From the NCBI GenBank assembly GCA_019120075.1, contig DWVT01000228.1, forward strand, positions 1-38,976: 38,976 nucleotides of DNA, read 5' to 3'. Shown here piece after piece: positions 17,048 through 23,929 of the stretch. A program made the position numbers and the translations under genes. This DNA comes from Candidatus Mediterraneibacter excrementigallinarum. GTDB lineage: Bacteria > Bacillota > Clostridia > Lachnospirales > Lachnospiraceae. Positions within the stretch are counted from its first letter, which is position 1, and the number at the start of each line of letters is the position of its first letter. The notes beneath the pieces were generated by a model that was not told the DNA's origin, did no database searches, and saw only the letters and a list, made by a program, of their open reading frames with translations.

Positions 17048-18077
17048 GGAGAATGAGTTCAGCAGTAAGATATTTTTTGCCGGTATGGCAGTAATAATGG
17101 TTGTTTCATGGTTCCTGTTGAAAAAGTTTATACTTGGCTACTATTTCTGGCAGGAAAAAATTCATGACGGCGGGCTTCTGCATTATATTTATATAGCGGT
17201 AAGCGTCTTAAACTTATGGTTCGTTTCTGAGCGATGCAGAAATAAAAGCCTGTTTCGGATGATAACGGCGGGACTGACTCCCGTGGCAGTGGTAATGAGC
17301 CTGCGATGGTTTTTTCTGGGATTTGCCGCGGCAAAAATCCTGCTGACCATTATGGCAGCCTATACTCTTTTCATAGTGTTTCAGATGATCAGAGGTGTCC
17401 GGAAAAAGAAAAAAGCCAGGATAATAGGAGCGGGTCTGAACAATATACTCTCTGTTCTGACACTGGTATCCATGGTGGGCATGGCGGGTTATTGTCTTAC
17501 CGGAATGGATCTGGCTGATGCCCCTTTGACGGGCTCGGTAAATTCAGACGTTGTTTCTGATGACGGCCGCTCCTGGAATCTCAATAAGGAGACTTTAAAA
17601 CTCTGGAAAGAAAATATTTATACAGAACTTTCTGATGAGGAGAAAAAGAGCCTTTTCCAGGATACGGTGAATCTGGAGTGCCGATATTGGGGGATCGATC
17701 CTGTTAAGCTGGAAGTGGAAACGTATGACTCGGAAGCTCTTATGGGATATTATGTTGACGAGTACTATGTTATCAGCATCAGGAAAGAAATGTTTGATAT
17801 GCCCCGCGATGAGGTGATGAATACACTGCTGCATGAAACCCATCATGCGTATGTGCATAAAGCGGTCCAGAGCGTGGATTGGGATGATAAGGAAATCGAG
17901 AAAAACAAGGAACTCAGAGTCTATAAAGACCTGCAGCTGTACAAGCAGGGAATCGAAAATTATGTGTCGGCTGATGAGGACCCGGATCTTTATTATAACA
18001 ATCCGATCGAAGTGGCTGCACGGGAATATGCGGAGGAATGGACCTGGAAATACATGGAATATATTGATTCAATTTAA
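17019..18077 (+). CDS. Membrane-bound zinc metalloprotease
   Basis: This 352-residue protein has about five hydrophobic helices in its first 165 residues (for example IFFAGMAVIMVVSWFLLKKF and LTLVSMVGMAGYC) and a soluble domain after that. The soluble part contains LLHETHHAYVH, a HExxH zinc motif with H272, E273 and H276. EVAAREYAEEW further on could provide the third ligand and makes it a gluzincin-type candidate. The catalytic domain probably faces outward or lies at the membrane, depending on topology that cannot be read with certainty. ATG 17019 overlaps the previous gene and has GAGGTGAG just upstream. It may process a membrane or wall protein of the locus. Confidence 0.65.
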   Translation: MKKPGSYLFKENEFSSKIFFAGMAVIMVVSWFLLKKFILGYYFWQEKIHDGGLLHYIYIAVSVLNLWFVSERCRNKSLFRMITAGLTPVAVVMSLRWFFLGFAAAKILLTIMAAYTLFIVFQMIRGVRKKKKARIIGAGLNNILSVLTLVSMVGMAGYCLTGMDLADAPLTGSVNSDVVSDDGRSWNLNKETLKLWKENIYTELSDEEKKSLFQDTVNLECRYWGIDPVKLEVETYDSEALMGYYVDEYYVISIRKEMFDMPRDEVMNTLLHETHHAYVHKAVQSVDWDDKEIEKNKELRVYKDLQLYKQGIENYVSADEDPDLYYNNPIEVAAREYAEEWTWKYMEYIDSI

Positions 18078-18096
18078 GACAGAGAGGAGAAATACT

Positions 18097-18807
18097 GTGA
18101 AAGTGCTTGTTATACCGGACATACATTTGAAACCATATATGTTCCAGCGCGCAGCTGAACTGATGGAAAAAGGGGAGGCGGAACAGGCGGTATGCCTTAT
18201 GGATATACCTGACGACTGGGATAACGAATATAACATCGGACTTTATGTCGAGACGTTTGATGCTGCGATCGGATTTGCAGAAAAATACCCGGATACACTC
18301 TGGTCTTACGGAAATCATGATCTCTGTTATATGTGGAATGAACGAGAAAGCGGATACAGTGCTGCGGCTTCATGGACTGTGCAGGAGAAACTGTTAGAGT
18401 TGAAGAGAACACTTCCGGAAGGTAATGAAATTAGATATATCCAGAAGATTGATAATGTATTGTTCTGTCATGGAGGTCTTATGGATTATTTTGTGAGACA
18501 TGTGGTACCGTCATCTAAATACCATGATGTAGATGAAGCAGTGAGGATCATCAATGGACTTCACCATGATTACATGTGGAATGATGCATCACCCATATGG
18601 CACAGACCGCAGTATTCTCCGGTGAGGATGTATAAGCCCCGGAAACTTCTTCAGGTGGTCGGACACACTCCCGTGGACAGAATATACAGAAACGGAAATG
18701 TGATATCCTGCGACGTGTTTTCTACATACAGAGACGGAAGACCGATCGGGACAAAGGAGTTTACTGTGATCGATACGAAAACCTGGGAGTTCTGCGGCAT
18801 AGTCTGA
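18097..18807 (+). CDS. Calcineurin-like metallophosphoesterase
   Basis: A 236-residue enzyme with the metallophosphoesterase signature: PDIH (D8, H10), DIPDDWDNE supplying a further Asp, YGNHD, FCHGG and VGHTP in order. These residues bind two metal ions; substrates in the family include phosphoproteins, nucleotides and RNA. The start at GTG 18097 follows GAGAGGAGAA. An in-frame open stretch upstream (from 17833) lies over the metalloprotease gene and is rejected. It is followed, 44 bases later, by the membrane-KptA gene, another phosphate-removing enzyme. Confidence 0.8.
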   Translation: MKVLVIPDIHLKPYMFQRAAELMEKGEAEQAVCLMDIPDDWDNEYNIGLYVETFDAAIGFAEKYPDTLWSYGNHDLCYMWNERESGYSAAASWTVQEKLLELKRTLPEGNEIRYIQKIDNVLFCHGGLMDYFVRHVVPSSKYHDVDEAVRIINGLHHDYMWNDASPIWHRPQYSPVRMYKPRKLLQVVGHTPVDRIYRNGNVISCDVFSTYRDGRPIGTKEFTVIDTKTWEFCGIV

Positions 18808-18851
18808 TGAGATGAAATATACGATATCGTGAAAAGAAAGAGGAGAGCCGA

Positions 18852-20048
18852 ATGAATAACTATATCAAATATATTATAAATGGAGCAATGTGTATTACGG
18901 GAGGAATCCTTATGGCGGTCTTTCTGGTCAGTGACTGGTGGATGAGAGATCCTAACGTCTACAGTGAGGAACTGGGGCAGATGGTCCATCGGTTTAACAT
19001 AGGATTTCACTGGACTACACTGACAGGGATGGCGGGAGTGATCCTGCTCGTCGCGGGAGCAGCCGCTCTGATGAAAATGGAAAGGTATGTCCTTGGGGTA
19101 ACGGCATTTACATTGCTGGCCGTAAACCTGTGTTCATGGAGCTTTTTCATTTCCACAAGTGAAACATATTTTGAACTGGTGTTAGGAGCTGAACCGGGAA
19201 CAGTCCTTGTATATTATGGCATGAAACTGCTGTCCGCAATATTTGCGGTCATACTTTTGGTCATCATGCTGATGAATAAAAATAAGAAGAAAAATTCCCT
19301 GTCTTACCGTATTCTGGCAGGCCTGGTTCTGACATTGTCGGCGGTGTGCCTGCTGTTTATTACGATATGCAATCACTGGTATCTGTTTCAGGCATGCCTG
19401 GCAGCAGTAACCGTTGTACTTCTGTTCGGAGGACGGAGGCTTTACGGATATATCGAGAAAAAAAGAGAAGAGCAGAATGGAAAGTATTGTAAAGGAGGAA
19501 ACGCAATGAGTTATGAAAAGATCAGTAAATATATGAGTATGATTCTGAGACACAGGCCGGAGGTCATCGGGATCCGGCTGGATGAACATGGCTGGGCAGA
19601 TGTGGATGAGCTGATCGAAGGAATCGCAAAAAAGAAGAAGTTCAACAGAGAGATCCTTGAGGAGATCGTGCGGACTGATGAAAAACAGAGATATTCTTTT
19701 AATGATGACAAGACAAAGATCCGGGCGAACCAGGGACATTCGATCACTGTGGATCTGGAACTGGAGCCGGCGGAACCGCCGGAGATCTTATGGCACGGGA
19801 CAGCGGAAAAATATGTGGCTTCTATTGAAAAGACCGGACTCAGGCCGGGAACCCGGATGTATGTGCATCTGTCTCTGGATATGCAGACCGCCGTGAAAGT
19901 CGGAAGCCGTCACGGGAAACCGGTCATTTATCAGGTGAAAAGCGGAGAAATGTATCGCAAAGGATTTCGGTTTTATCGATCTGTCAACGGAGTGTGGCTC
20001 ACGATCATGGTACCGGTGGAATACCTTATACGCGTTGGTTCGGAATAA
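18852..20048 (+). CDS. kptA: Polytopic membrane domain read in frame into KptA (tRNA/RNA 2'-phosphotransferase)
   Basis: One 398-residue frame holds two proteins' worth of sequence. Residues 1-200 form about six membrane helices (for example YIINGAMCITGGILMAVFLV) with no recognised family. A basic linker (KKREEQNGKYCKGGNA) leads to MSYEKISKYMSMILRHRPE, the start of a complete 180-residue Tpt1/KptA with ANQGHSI, LWHGT, MYVHLS and VGSRHGKP, the conserved catalytic and NAD-binding elements. KptA moves an RNA 2'-phosphate to NAD. An ideal AAAGGAGG lies at 19493-19500 before an in-frame ATG at 19506, so KptA can be made alone; read-through would give a membrane-tethered form. Either a real fusion or a lost stop codon explains this. 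The 18852 start has GAGGAGA upstream. Confidence 0.8.
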   Translation: MNNYIKYIINGAMCITGGILMAVFLVSDWWMRDPNVYSEELGQMVHRFNIGFHWTTLTGMAGVILLVAGAAALMKMERYVLGVTAFTLLAVNLCSWSFFISTSETYFELVLGAEPGTVLVYYGMKLLSAIFAVILLVIMLMNKNKKKNSLSYRILAGLVLTLSAVCLLFITICNHWYLFQACLAAVTVVLLFGGRRLYGYIEKKREEQNGKYCKGGNAMSYEKISKYMSMILRHRPEVIGIRLDEHGWADVDELIEGIAKKKKFNREILEEIVRTDEKQRYSFNDDKTKIRANQGHSITVDLELEPAEPPEILWHGTAEKYVASIEKTGLRPGTRMYVHLSLDMQTAVKVGSRHGKPVIYQVKSGEMYRKGFRFYRSVNGVWLTIMVPVEYLIRVGSE

Positions 20049-20102
20049 AGATTGAGCCCTATAATAAACGAACAAAAACGTGTCTCAAAAAAATTAAAAA
20101 AA

Positions 20103-20129
20103 TTAGCACTCGAGGCTTGACAGTGCTAA
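20103..20129 (+). promoter_or_regulatory. CIRCE operator (HrcA site) of hsp20
   Basis: TTAGCACTC, 9 nt, CAGTGCTAA: the CIRCE inverted repeat with one deviation in the right arm (C for G). It overlaps the -35 box, so bound HrcA would block the promoter at normal temperature. Confidence 0.9.
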
Positions 20130-20145
20130 TAACGGGTGCTATATT
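20117..20145 (+). promoter_or_regulatory. Sigma-A promoter of hsp20
   Basis: A consensus TTGACA (20117-20122) and TATATT (20140-20145) are spaced by 17 bp. The start would be near 20152, leaving an unusually long leader of about 180 nt before the hsp20 ATG. Confidence 0.85.
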
Positions 20146-20184
20146 ACAACTAGAACAAAGGAAGAGGAACAGAAAGGAACGAAG

Positions 20185-20316
20185 ATAAAAGGAAAAAGGT
20201 TCCGAGGAGTTCCGAATCCCGAGTTGATACAGCTTGCAACACTTGAGACAACTTCAAGAGTGCTGATGGCAACTGCGAAAGCAGCTCATAAAAACTTATT
20301 TCTAATGTTTCAATAA
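20185..20316 (+). CDS. Possible 43-residue small protein in the hsp20 leader
   Basis: Between the CIRCE promoter and hsp20 there is a clean frame reading (I)KGKRFRGVPNPELIQLATLE and on through SRVLMATAKAAHKNLFLMFQ to TAA at 20314. It looks like protein, with no stops and a basic N-terminus. An AAAGGA site lies 6 nt before codon 20185, but that codon is ATA, not ATG; other in-frame starts are TTG 20224, GTG 20260 and ATG 20266. It may use a rare start, a later one, or be a small gene that lost its ATG. It ends just before the hsp20 ribosome site. Confidence 0.35.
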   Translation: MKGKRFRGVPNPELIQLATLETTSRVLMATAKAAHKNLFLMFQ

Positions 20317-20334
20317 TGGAAGGAGTAATGACTT

Positions 20335-20781
20335 ATGTTAATGCCGAGTATTTTTGGAGAGAACTTATTTGATGATGACTGGTTTGATTTTGACAGGGAT
20401 TTCTGGGGAAGAAAGAATCCGTTGTATGGTAAGAATGCAAAGAATATCATGAAGACAGATATCCGTGAGCATGATACAGGATATGAACTTGACGTTGATC
20501 TGCCGGGATTCAAGAAAGATGAGATCAACATCGAACTTGAGAACGGTTACCTGACCATTTCCGCTGCAAAAGGTCTGGATAAAGACGAGCAGGATAAGAA
20601 GGGCAAATACATCCGCAAGGAGCGTTATGCCGGCGCAATGCAGAGAAGCTTCTATGTAGGCGACGCTGTAACAGAGGAAGACGTCAAGGCGAAATTTGAG
20701 GATGGTATCCTGAAACTGAGCATCCCGAAAAAGGACGCAAAAGAAGTTGAGACGAAAAAGACCATCGCGATTGAGGGATGA
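20335..20781 (+). CDS. Hsp20 / alpha-crystallin small heat-shock protein
   Basis: This 148-residue protein has a short N-terminal arm (MLMPSIFGENLFDDDWFDFD), an alpha-crystallin domain (about residues 38-140) with LDVDLPGFKKDEINIELENG and YLTISA, and a C-terminal basic tail. The conserved FEDGILKLSIPK (A.x.DGVL.L.IPK-type motif) is intact. Small heat-shock proteins hold unfolding proteins in the cytoplasm without ATP. The start follows GGAAGGAG at 20318-20325. Control by the upstream CIRCE site is strongly indicated. Confidence 0.93.
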   Translation: MLMPSIFGENLFDDDWFDFDRDFWGRKNPLYGKNAKNIMKTDIREHDTGYELDVDLPGFKKDEINIELENGYLTISAAKGLDKDEQDKKGKYIRKERYAGAMQRSFYVGDAVTEEDVKAKFEDGILKLSIPKKDAKEVETKKTIAIEG

Positions 20782-20813
20782 TCTTTCCCGAAAGGGCATA
20801 AAGCATAAGGACG

Positions 20814-20842
20814 GGTCCGGCGCGAAAGCGCCGGGCCTTTTT
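20814..20842 (+). terminator. Rho-independent terminator after hsp20
   Basis: GGTCCGGCGC, GAAA tetraloop, GCGCCGGGCC, then five T. The stem is 10 bp with one G-U pair. Confidence 0.95.
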
Positions 20843-20881
20843 CTGTTTGGGGAAATTTTTTATATCATTTTTACAAAGCAG

Positions 20882-20890
20882 TGGTATAAT
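20882..20890 (+). promoter_or_regulatory. Extended -10 promoter element
   Basis: TGGTATAAT has the TGn extension and a perfect -10 box. No good -35 is seen at 17 bp. It would drive the YczE-like/MATE gene pair. Confidence 0.55.
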
Positions 20891-20973
20891 AGAACCGTTT
20901 GAGATATACAGTTTTCTTTGCTGCTGAGGGAAGGGCCGGGGCAGCAAGGTTTATATTTATATTATGGAAAGGA

Positions 20974-21645
20974 ATGGTAGGATTGAATCGACTTCATGTT
21001 TATATTCTGAAAAGATATCTGCTTCTGCTTGCGGGGCTGGCGATCATGGCGTTCGGCGTGGCGTTTTCCATCAAGGCGAGCCTGGGAACGTCGCCGATCT
21101 CCAGTGTGCCGTATGTGGTCAGTCTGTTTACTCCTCTGACGGTGGGGACGGCAACGATCACAATGCACTGTGTCTTTATCCTGCTTCAGATCCTGATCCT
21201 GAGGCGGAATTATCACCCGATCCAGCTCATGCAGCTTCCGGTGGCGTTTTTCTTCGGATATCTGACAGACTTCGGCGTGTGGGCGGTTCAGGGAATTTCA
21301 TACCATACATACTGGCAGCAGTGGATCCTCTGCCTGATCGGAATCGTTCTGGTCGCTGTGGGAGTCAGCCTGGAAGTGAAGGCAGGAGTTGTAGTCCTTG
21401 CCGGGGAGGGCGTGGTCCTTGCGATCTGCAAAGTCCTTCCGGTCAAGTTCGGACATATGAAGGTGGGCTTTGACGTGACTCTTGTAGTGATCGCCTGCAT
21501 CCTGTCCATCGTGTTCACGGGACGCCTTCAGGGAGTAAGAGAGGGAACTGTGGCAGCAGCGCTTCTGGTGGGGACTCTTGCACGGCAGTTCGGAAAACTG
21601 CTGTCCCATTGGAAACTGGAAGAAGAACCGGGAGGAAACGGATAA
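20974..21645 (+). CDS. YczE/YitT-like integral membrane protein
   Basis: A 223-residue membrane protein with five or six helices. It has the family pattern of an N-terminal helix with LAIMAFGVAFSIKASLGTSP, then TVGTATITMHCVF, and a repeat-like second half (VAVGVSLEVKAGVVVLAGEG). Function in this family is unknown; some members sit beside transporters or regulators. Start choice is uncertain: ATG 20974 lies immediately after GGAAAGGA, while TTG 20983 has better spacing. It is followed directly by the MATE gene (overlapping region GGATAAATG), so the two share an operon. Confidence 0.75.
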   Translation: MVGLNRLHVYILKRYLLLLAGLAIMAFGVAFSIKASLGTSPISSVPYVVSLFTPLTVGTATITMHCVFILLQILILRRNYHPIQLMQLPVAFFFGYLTDFGVWAVQGISYHTYWQQWILCLIGIVLVAVGVSLEVKAGVVVLAGEGVVLAICKVLPVKFGHMKVGFDVTLVVIACILSIVFTGRLQGVREGTVAAALLVGTLARQFGKLLSHWKLEEEPGGNG

Positions 21646-22977
21646 ATGACAAAAGACATGACGGAGGGACGCATCATCCCTCAACTGACAGAATTTACGA
21701 TCCCGCTGGTGTTGGGAAACCTGTTTCAGCTTACCTACAATGCGGCGGACTCTGTGATCGTGGGAAAGTTCGTCGGAGACGACGCCCTGGCGTCGGTGGG
21801 AACGGCCGGACCGATCATGAATATGGTGATCCTGTTCATCAGTGGAATGTGCATGGGAGCCGGAATCCTTATGAGCACCCATTACGGAGCGAAAAAATAT
21901 GACCTGCTGGAGCGGCAGATCAGCACATCCATGCTGGGCGGACTGGGATTCTCGGCGGCGATCGCAATCCTGCTGATCCTTTTTGCGCATCCGCTTCTGG
22001 AACTCCTGCAGGTGCCGGCGGATATCATCGGCGACGCAAAAATGTACCTGAGGATCATTTTTGTGGGTCTGATCTTTACCTTTGTCTACAATTTTTTCTC
22101 CAACACACTGAGGGCTCTGGGGGACAGTAAAGTCCCGCTGTATTTTCTGATCGTGAGCGCATTCCTCAATGTGGTGTGGGACCTTATTTTTGTCGTCGGG
22201 TTTGGCTGGGGCGTGCCGGGGAGCGCGCTTGCAACCGTACTCAGCGAGGCGCTGAGCTGCCTCTGCTGTCTGGTCTATATCAAGAAAAAAGTTCCGCTGC
22301 TCTGCCTGGGAAAAAAGTGGAAGGTGTTTGACGGCTCTATTCTGTGGAGGACTTTTAACTACGGCATTACCAGTGCCCTTCAGCAGATGTGCGTCCAGCT
22401 CGGAAAGATCTGTGTGCAGACTGTAGTGAATGTTCAGGGAGTAGCGTTCATCGCGGCGTTTACCGCCATCAACCGCGTGGACGATTTTGCCATGACGCCT
22501 CAGCAGAACATTGCCCATGCTGCGACTACATTTATGGCGCAGAACAGGGGCGCGGGGAAGATCAAGAGGATGAAGGAAGGATTTCTCTCATCTATCATCC
22601 TTCAGGTGGTGTACACGACGGTGATCGCCCTGCTGGTATTCTTCGGTTCAAGACAGATCATGCAGCTTTTTGTCAGCGACGGATCGGAGGAAGTGATCAG
22701 CCTTGGAGTGTCCTATCTCCAGCTCATCGCGTTCATGTATTATATGCCCTCCGCGACCAACATCATACAGGGTTACTTCCGGGGACTGGGAGATCTGAAG
22801 GTCACTCTGATCAGTACGGTCCTGAACATGTCCGCCAGATTCCTCTCCGCATGGCTCATGATCCATATCATGCACGGCGGATTTGACCGTCTGGCATGGG
22901 CGAATTTCGTGGGGTGGATCGCCATGCTGGCATTCCAGATCCCGATGATCACGATGCGGTGGAGGAAAATCAAGTAA
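21646..22977 (+). CDS. MATE-family multidrug/toxin efflux transporter
   Basis: This 443-residue protein has twelve predicted helices in two halves. The MATE signature is at the N-terminus (TEFTIPLVLGNLFQLTYNAA, then DSVIVGKFVG) and the pseudo-symmetric second half begins near residue 230 (FNYGITSALQQMCVQLG). These transporters export cationic drugs or metabolites in exchange for sodium or protons. Length is normal for the family. GGGAGGAA precedes ATG 21646. A terminator follows at 23040. Confidence 0.92.
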   Translation: MTKDMTEGRIIPQLTEFTIPLVLGNLFQLTYNAADSVIVGKFVGDDALASVGTAGPIMNMVILFISGMCMGAGILMSTHYGAKKYDLLERQISTSMLGGLGFSAAIAILLILFAHPLLELLQVPADIIGDAKMYLRIIFVGLIFTFVYNFFSNTLRALGDSKVPLYFLIVSAFLNVVWDLIFVVGFGWGVPGSALATVLSEALSCLCCLVYIKKKVPLLCLGKKWKVFDGSILWRTFNYGITSALQQMCVQLGKICVQTVVNVQGVAFIAAFTAINRVDDFAMTPQQNIAHAATTFMAQNRGAGKIKRMKEGFLSSIILQVVYTTVIALLVFFGSRQIMQLFVSDGSEEVISLGVSYLQLIAFMYYMPSATNIIQGYFRGLGDLKVTLISTVLNMSARFLSAWLMIHIMHGGFDRLAWANFVGWIAMLAFQIPMITMRWRKIK

Positions 22978-23039
22978 CAGAGTGTGGATAAAGTTTTAAC
23001 AGGAATAGCGGATGTGTATAAAGGTATAAAGAGAAACTG

Positions 23040-23070
23040 GGTCTGGCATAGAACATGTCAGGCCTTTTTT
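23040..23070 (+). terminator. Rho-independent terminator after MATE gene
   Basis: GGTCTGGCAT and ATGTCAGGCC form a 10-bp stem (two G-U pairs) around a 5-nt loop, followed by TTTTTT. Confidence 0.9.
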
Positions 23071-23083
23071 GCAACGGCGACGA

Positions 23084-23155
23084 GCCAAAGTCCGGGCTTG
23101 CCCGAGACCTTGGCGGACGCTTACAATCCCGGAATGTGCCTTTTGGCACTTCCGG
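23084..23155 (+). other. Two-hairpin structured intergenic element
   Basis: Directly after the terminator, GCCAA-GTC-CGGG (23084-23096) pairs with CCCG-GAC-TTGGC (23101-23114) around CTTG, with small bulges. CCGGAA-GTGCC (23129-23140) pairs with GGCACTTCCGG (23145-23155) around TTTT, with one bulged T. The element lies between the terminator and the -10-like TATAAT at 23208-23213, ahead of the two-component operon. It may be a small mobile repeat or a structured RNA. An ORF (23055-23264) crosses it but has no ribosome site. Confidence 0.4.
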
Positions 23156-23260
23156 TGATTGCGCGATGACGGCTCCAAAAGGATACAGAAAAGATATAAA
23201 TATCCTGTATAATAAGATCAAAGAAGAGGGAAGAACGTATCGGAGAGGGGGGAGACAAAA

Positions 23261-23929
23261 ATGAGGATACTGATCGTGGAGGATGACTGCCTTCTGGCGG
23301 AAGCGGTAAGCGATTACTTTTCAGCAAAGGGGTGGCAGACAGAGGAAGCGCATGACGGAAACAGTGCTCTTGAGATGGCGGCATCCGGAAACTGGCAGAT
23401 GATCCTTCTGGATGTGATGCTGCCCGGAATGGATGGATTTTCTGTGTGCAGAGAGATAAGGCGGAGCAGTGACGTACCGGTGTTTTTTATTACGGCGAGA
23501 GTGCTGGAAGCGGACGAACTGAACGGATATGCGGTCGGCGCTGATGATTATGTGACGAAACCGTTTTCCCTTCCTGTACTCTATGCAAAAGTAATGGCGA
23601 TGATGGGACGGATCCGGGGCGGAAGACCGGAGGAACGGGTCCGAAGAGGCGACGTGGAAGTGGAAGCGGGGACGAGAAAGGTGTATGTACAGGGGAAAGA
23701 ACGGTTCCTGCCGCCAAAGGAATTTGAAATGCTGCTCTTTTTCCTGGAAAATCCAAACCGGACTTTTACAAGAGAGCAGCTGCTCATCCGTTTCTGGGGA
23801 TATGACTTTGACGGAAATGAGAGAGTGGTGGACAATCATATCAAAAAGCTGCGCAAGGCGCTGGCAGGAAGCGTCTGCGTGATCCGCACTGTGCGGAAAT
23901 CCGGATACAGAATGGAGGTGCCGTCATGA
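23261..23929 (+). CDS. OmpR-family response regulator
   Basis: A 222-residue regulator: receiver domain (residues 1-118) with acidic D8/D9 (EDD), phospho-acceptor D51 in LLDVMLPGMDG, Thr in FFITAR and Lys in DYVTKPF; then a winged-helix DNA-binding domain (about 125-220) with NRTFTREQLLIRFWGYDFDG and a recognition helix around ERVVDNHIKKLRKAL. It is paired with the histidine kinase by an ATGA overlap. GGGGGGAG precedes ATG 23261. Confidence 0.95.
   Translation: MRILIVEDDCLLAEAVSDYFSAKGWQTEEAHDGNSALEMAASGNWQMILLDVMLPGMDGFSVCREIRRSSDVPVFFITARVLEADELNGYAVGADDYVTKPFSLPVLYAKVMAMMGRIRGGRPEERVRRGDVEVEAGTRKVYVQGKERFLPPKEFEMLLFFLENPNRTFTREQLLIRFWGYDFDGNERVVDNHIKKLRKALAGSVCVIRTVRKSGYRMEVPS

Noticed and set aside
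17833-18096. N-terminal extension of the phosphoesterase from 17833
   Set aside because: It overlaps the metalloprotease catalytic region in another frame; GTG 18097 has a ribosome site and the conserved PDIH starts seven residues later.
21298-22518. Long minus-strand ORF (406 codons) opposite the YczE-like and MATE genes
   Set aside because: It is a codon-bias shadow: rich in H, Q, R and D, with no family resemblance, no ribosome site, and lying over two clear plus-strand genes.
23055-23264. ORF across the two-hairpin element
   Set aside because: The start lies within the terminator and the frame is explained by structured RNA or repeat sequence; no ribosome site.
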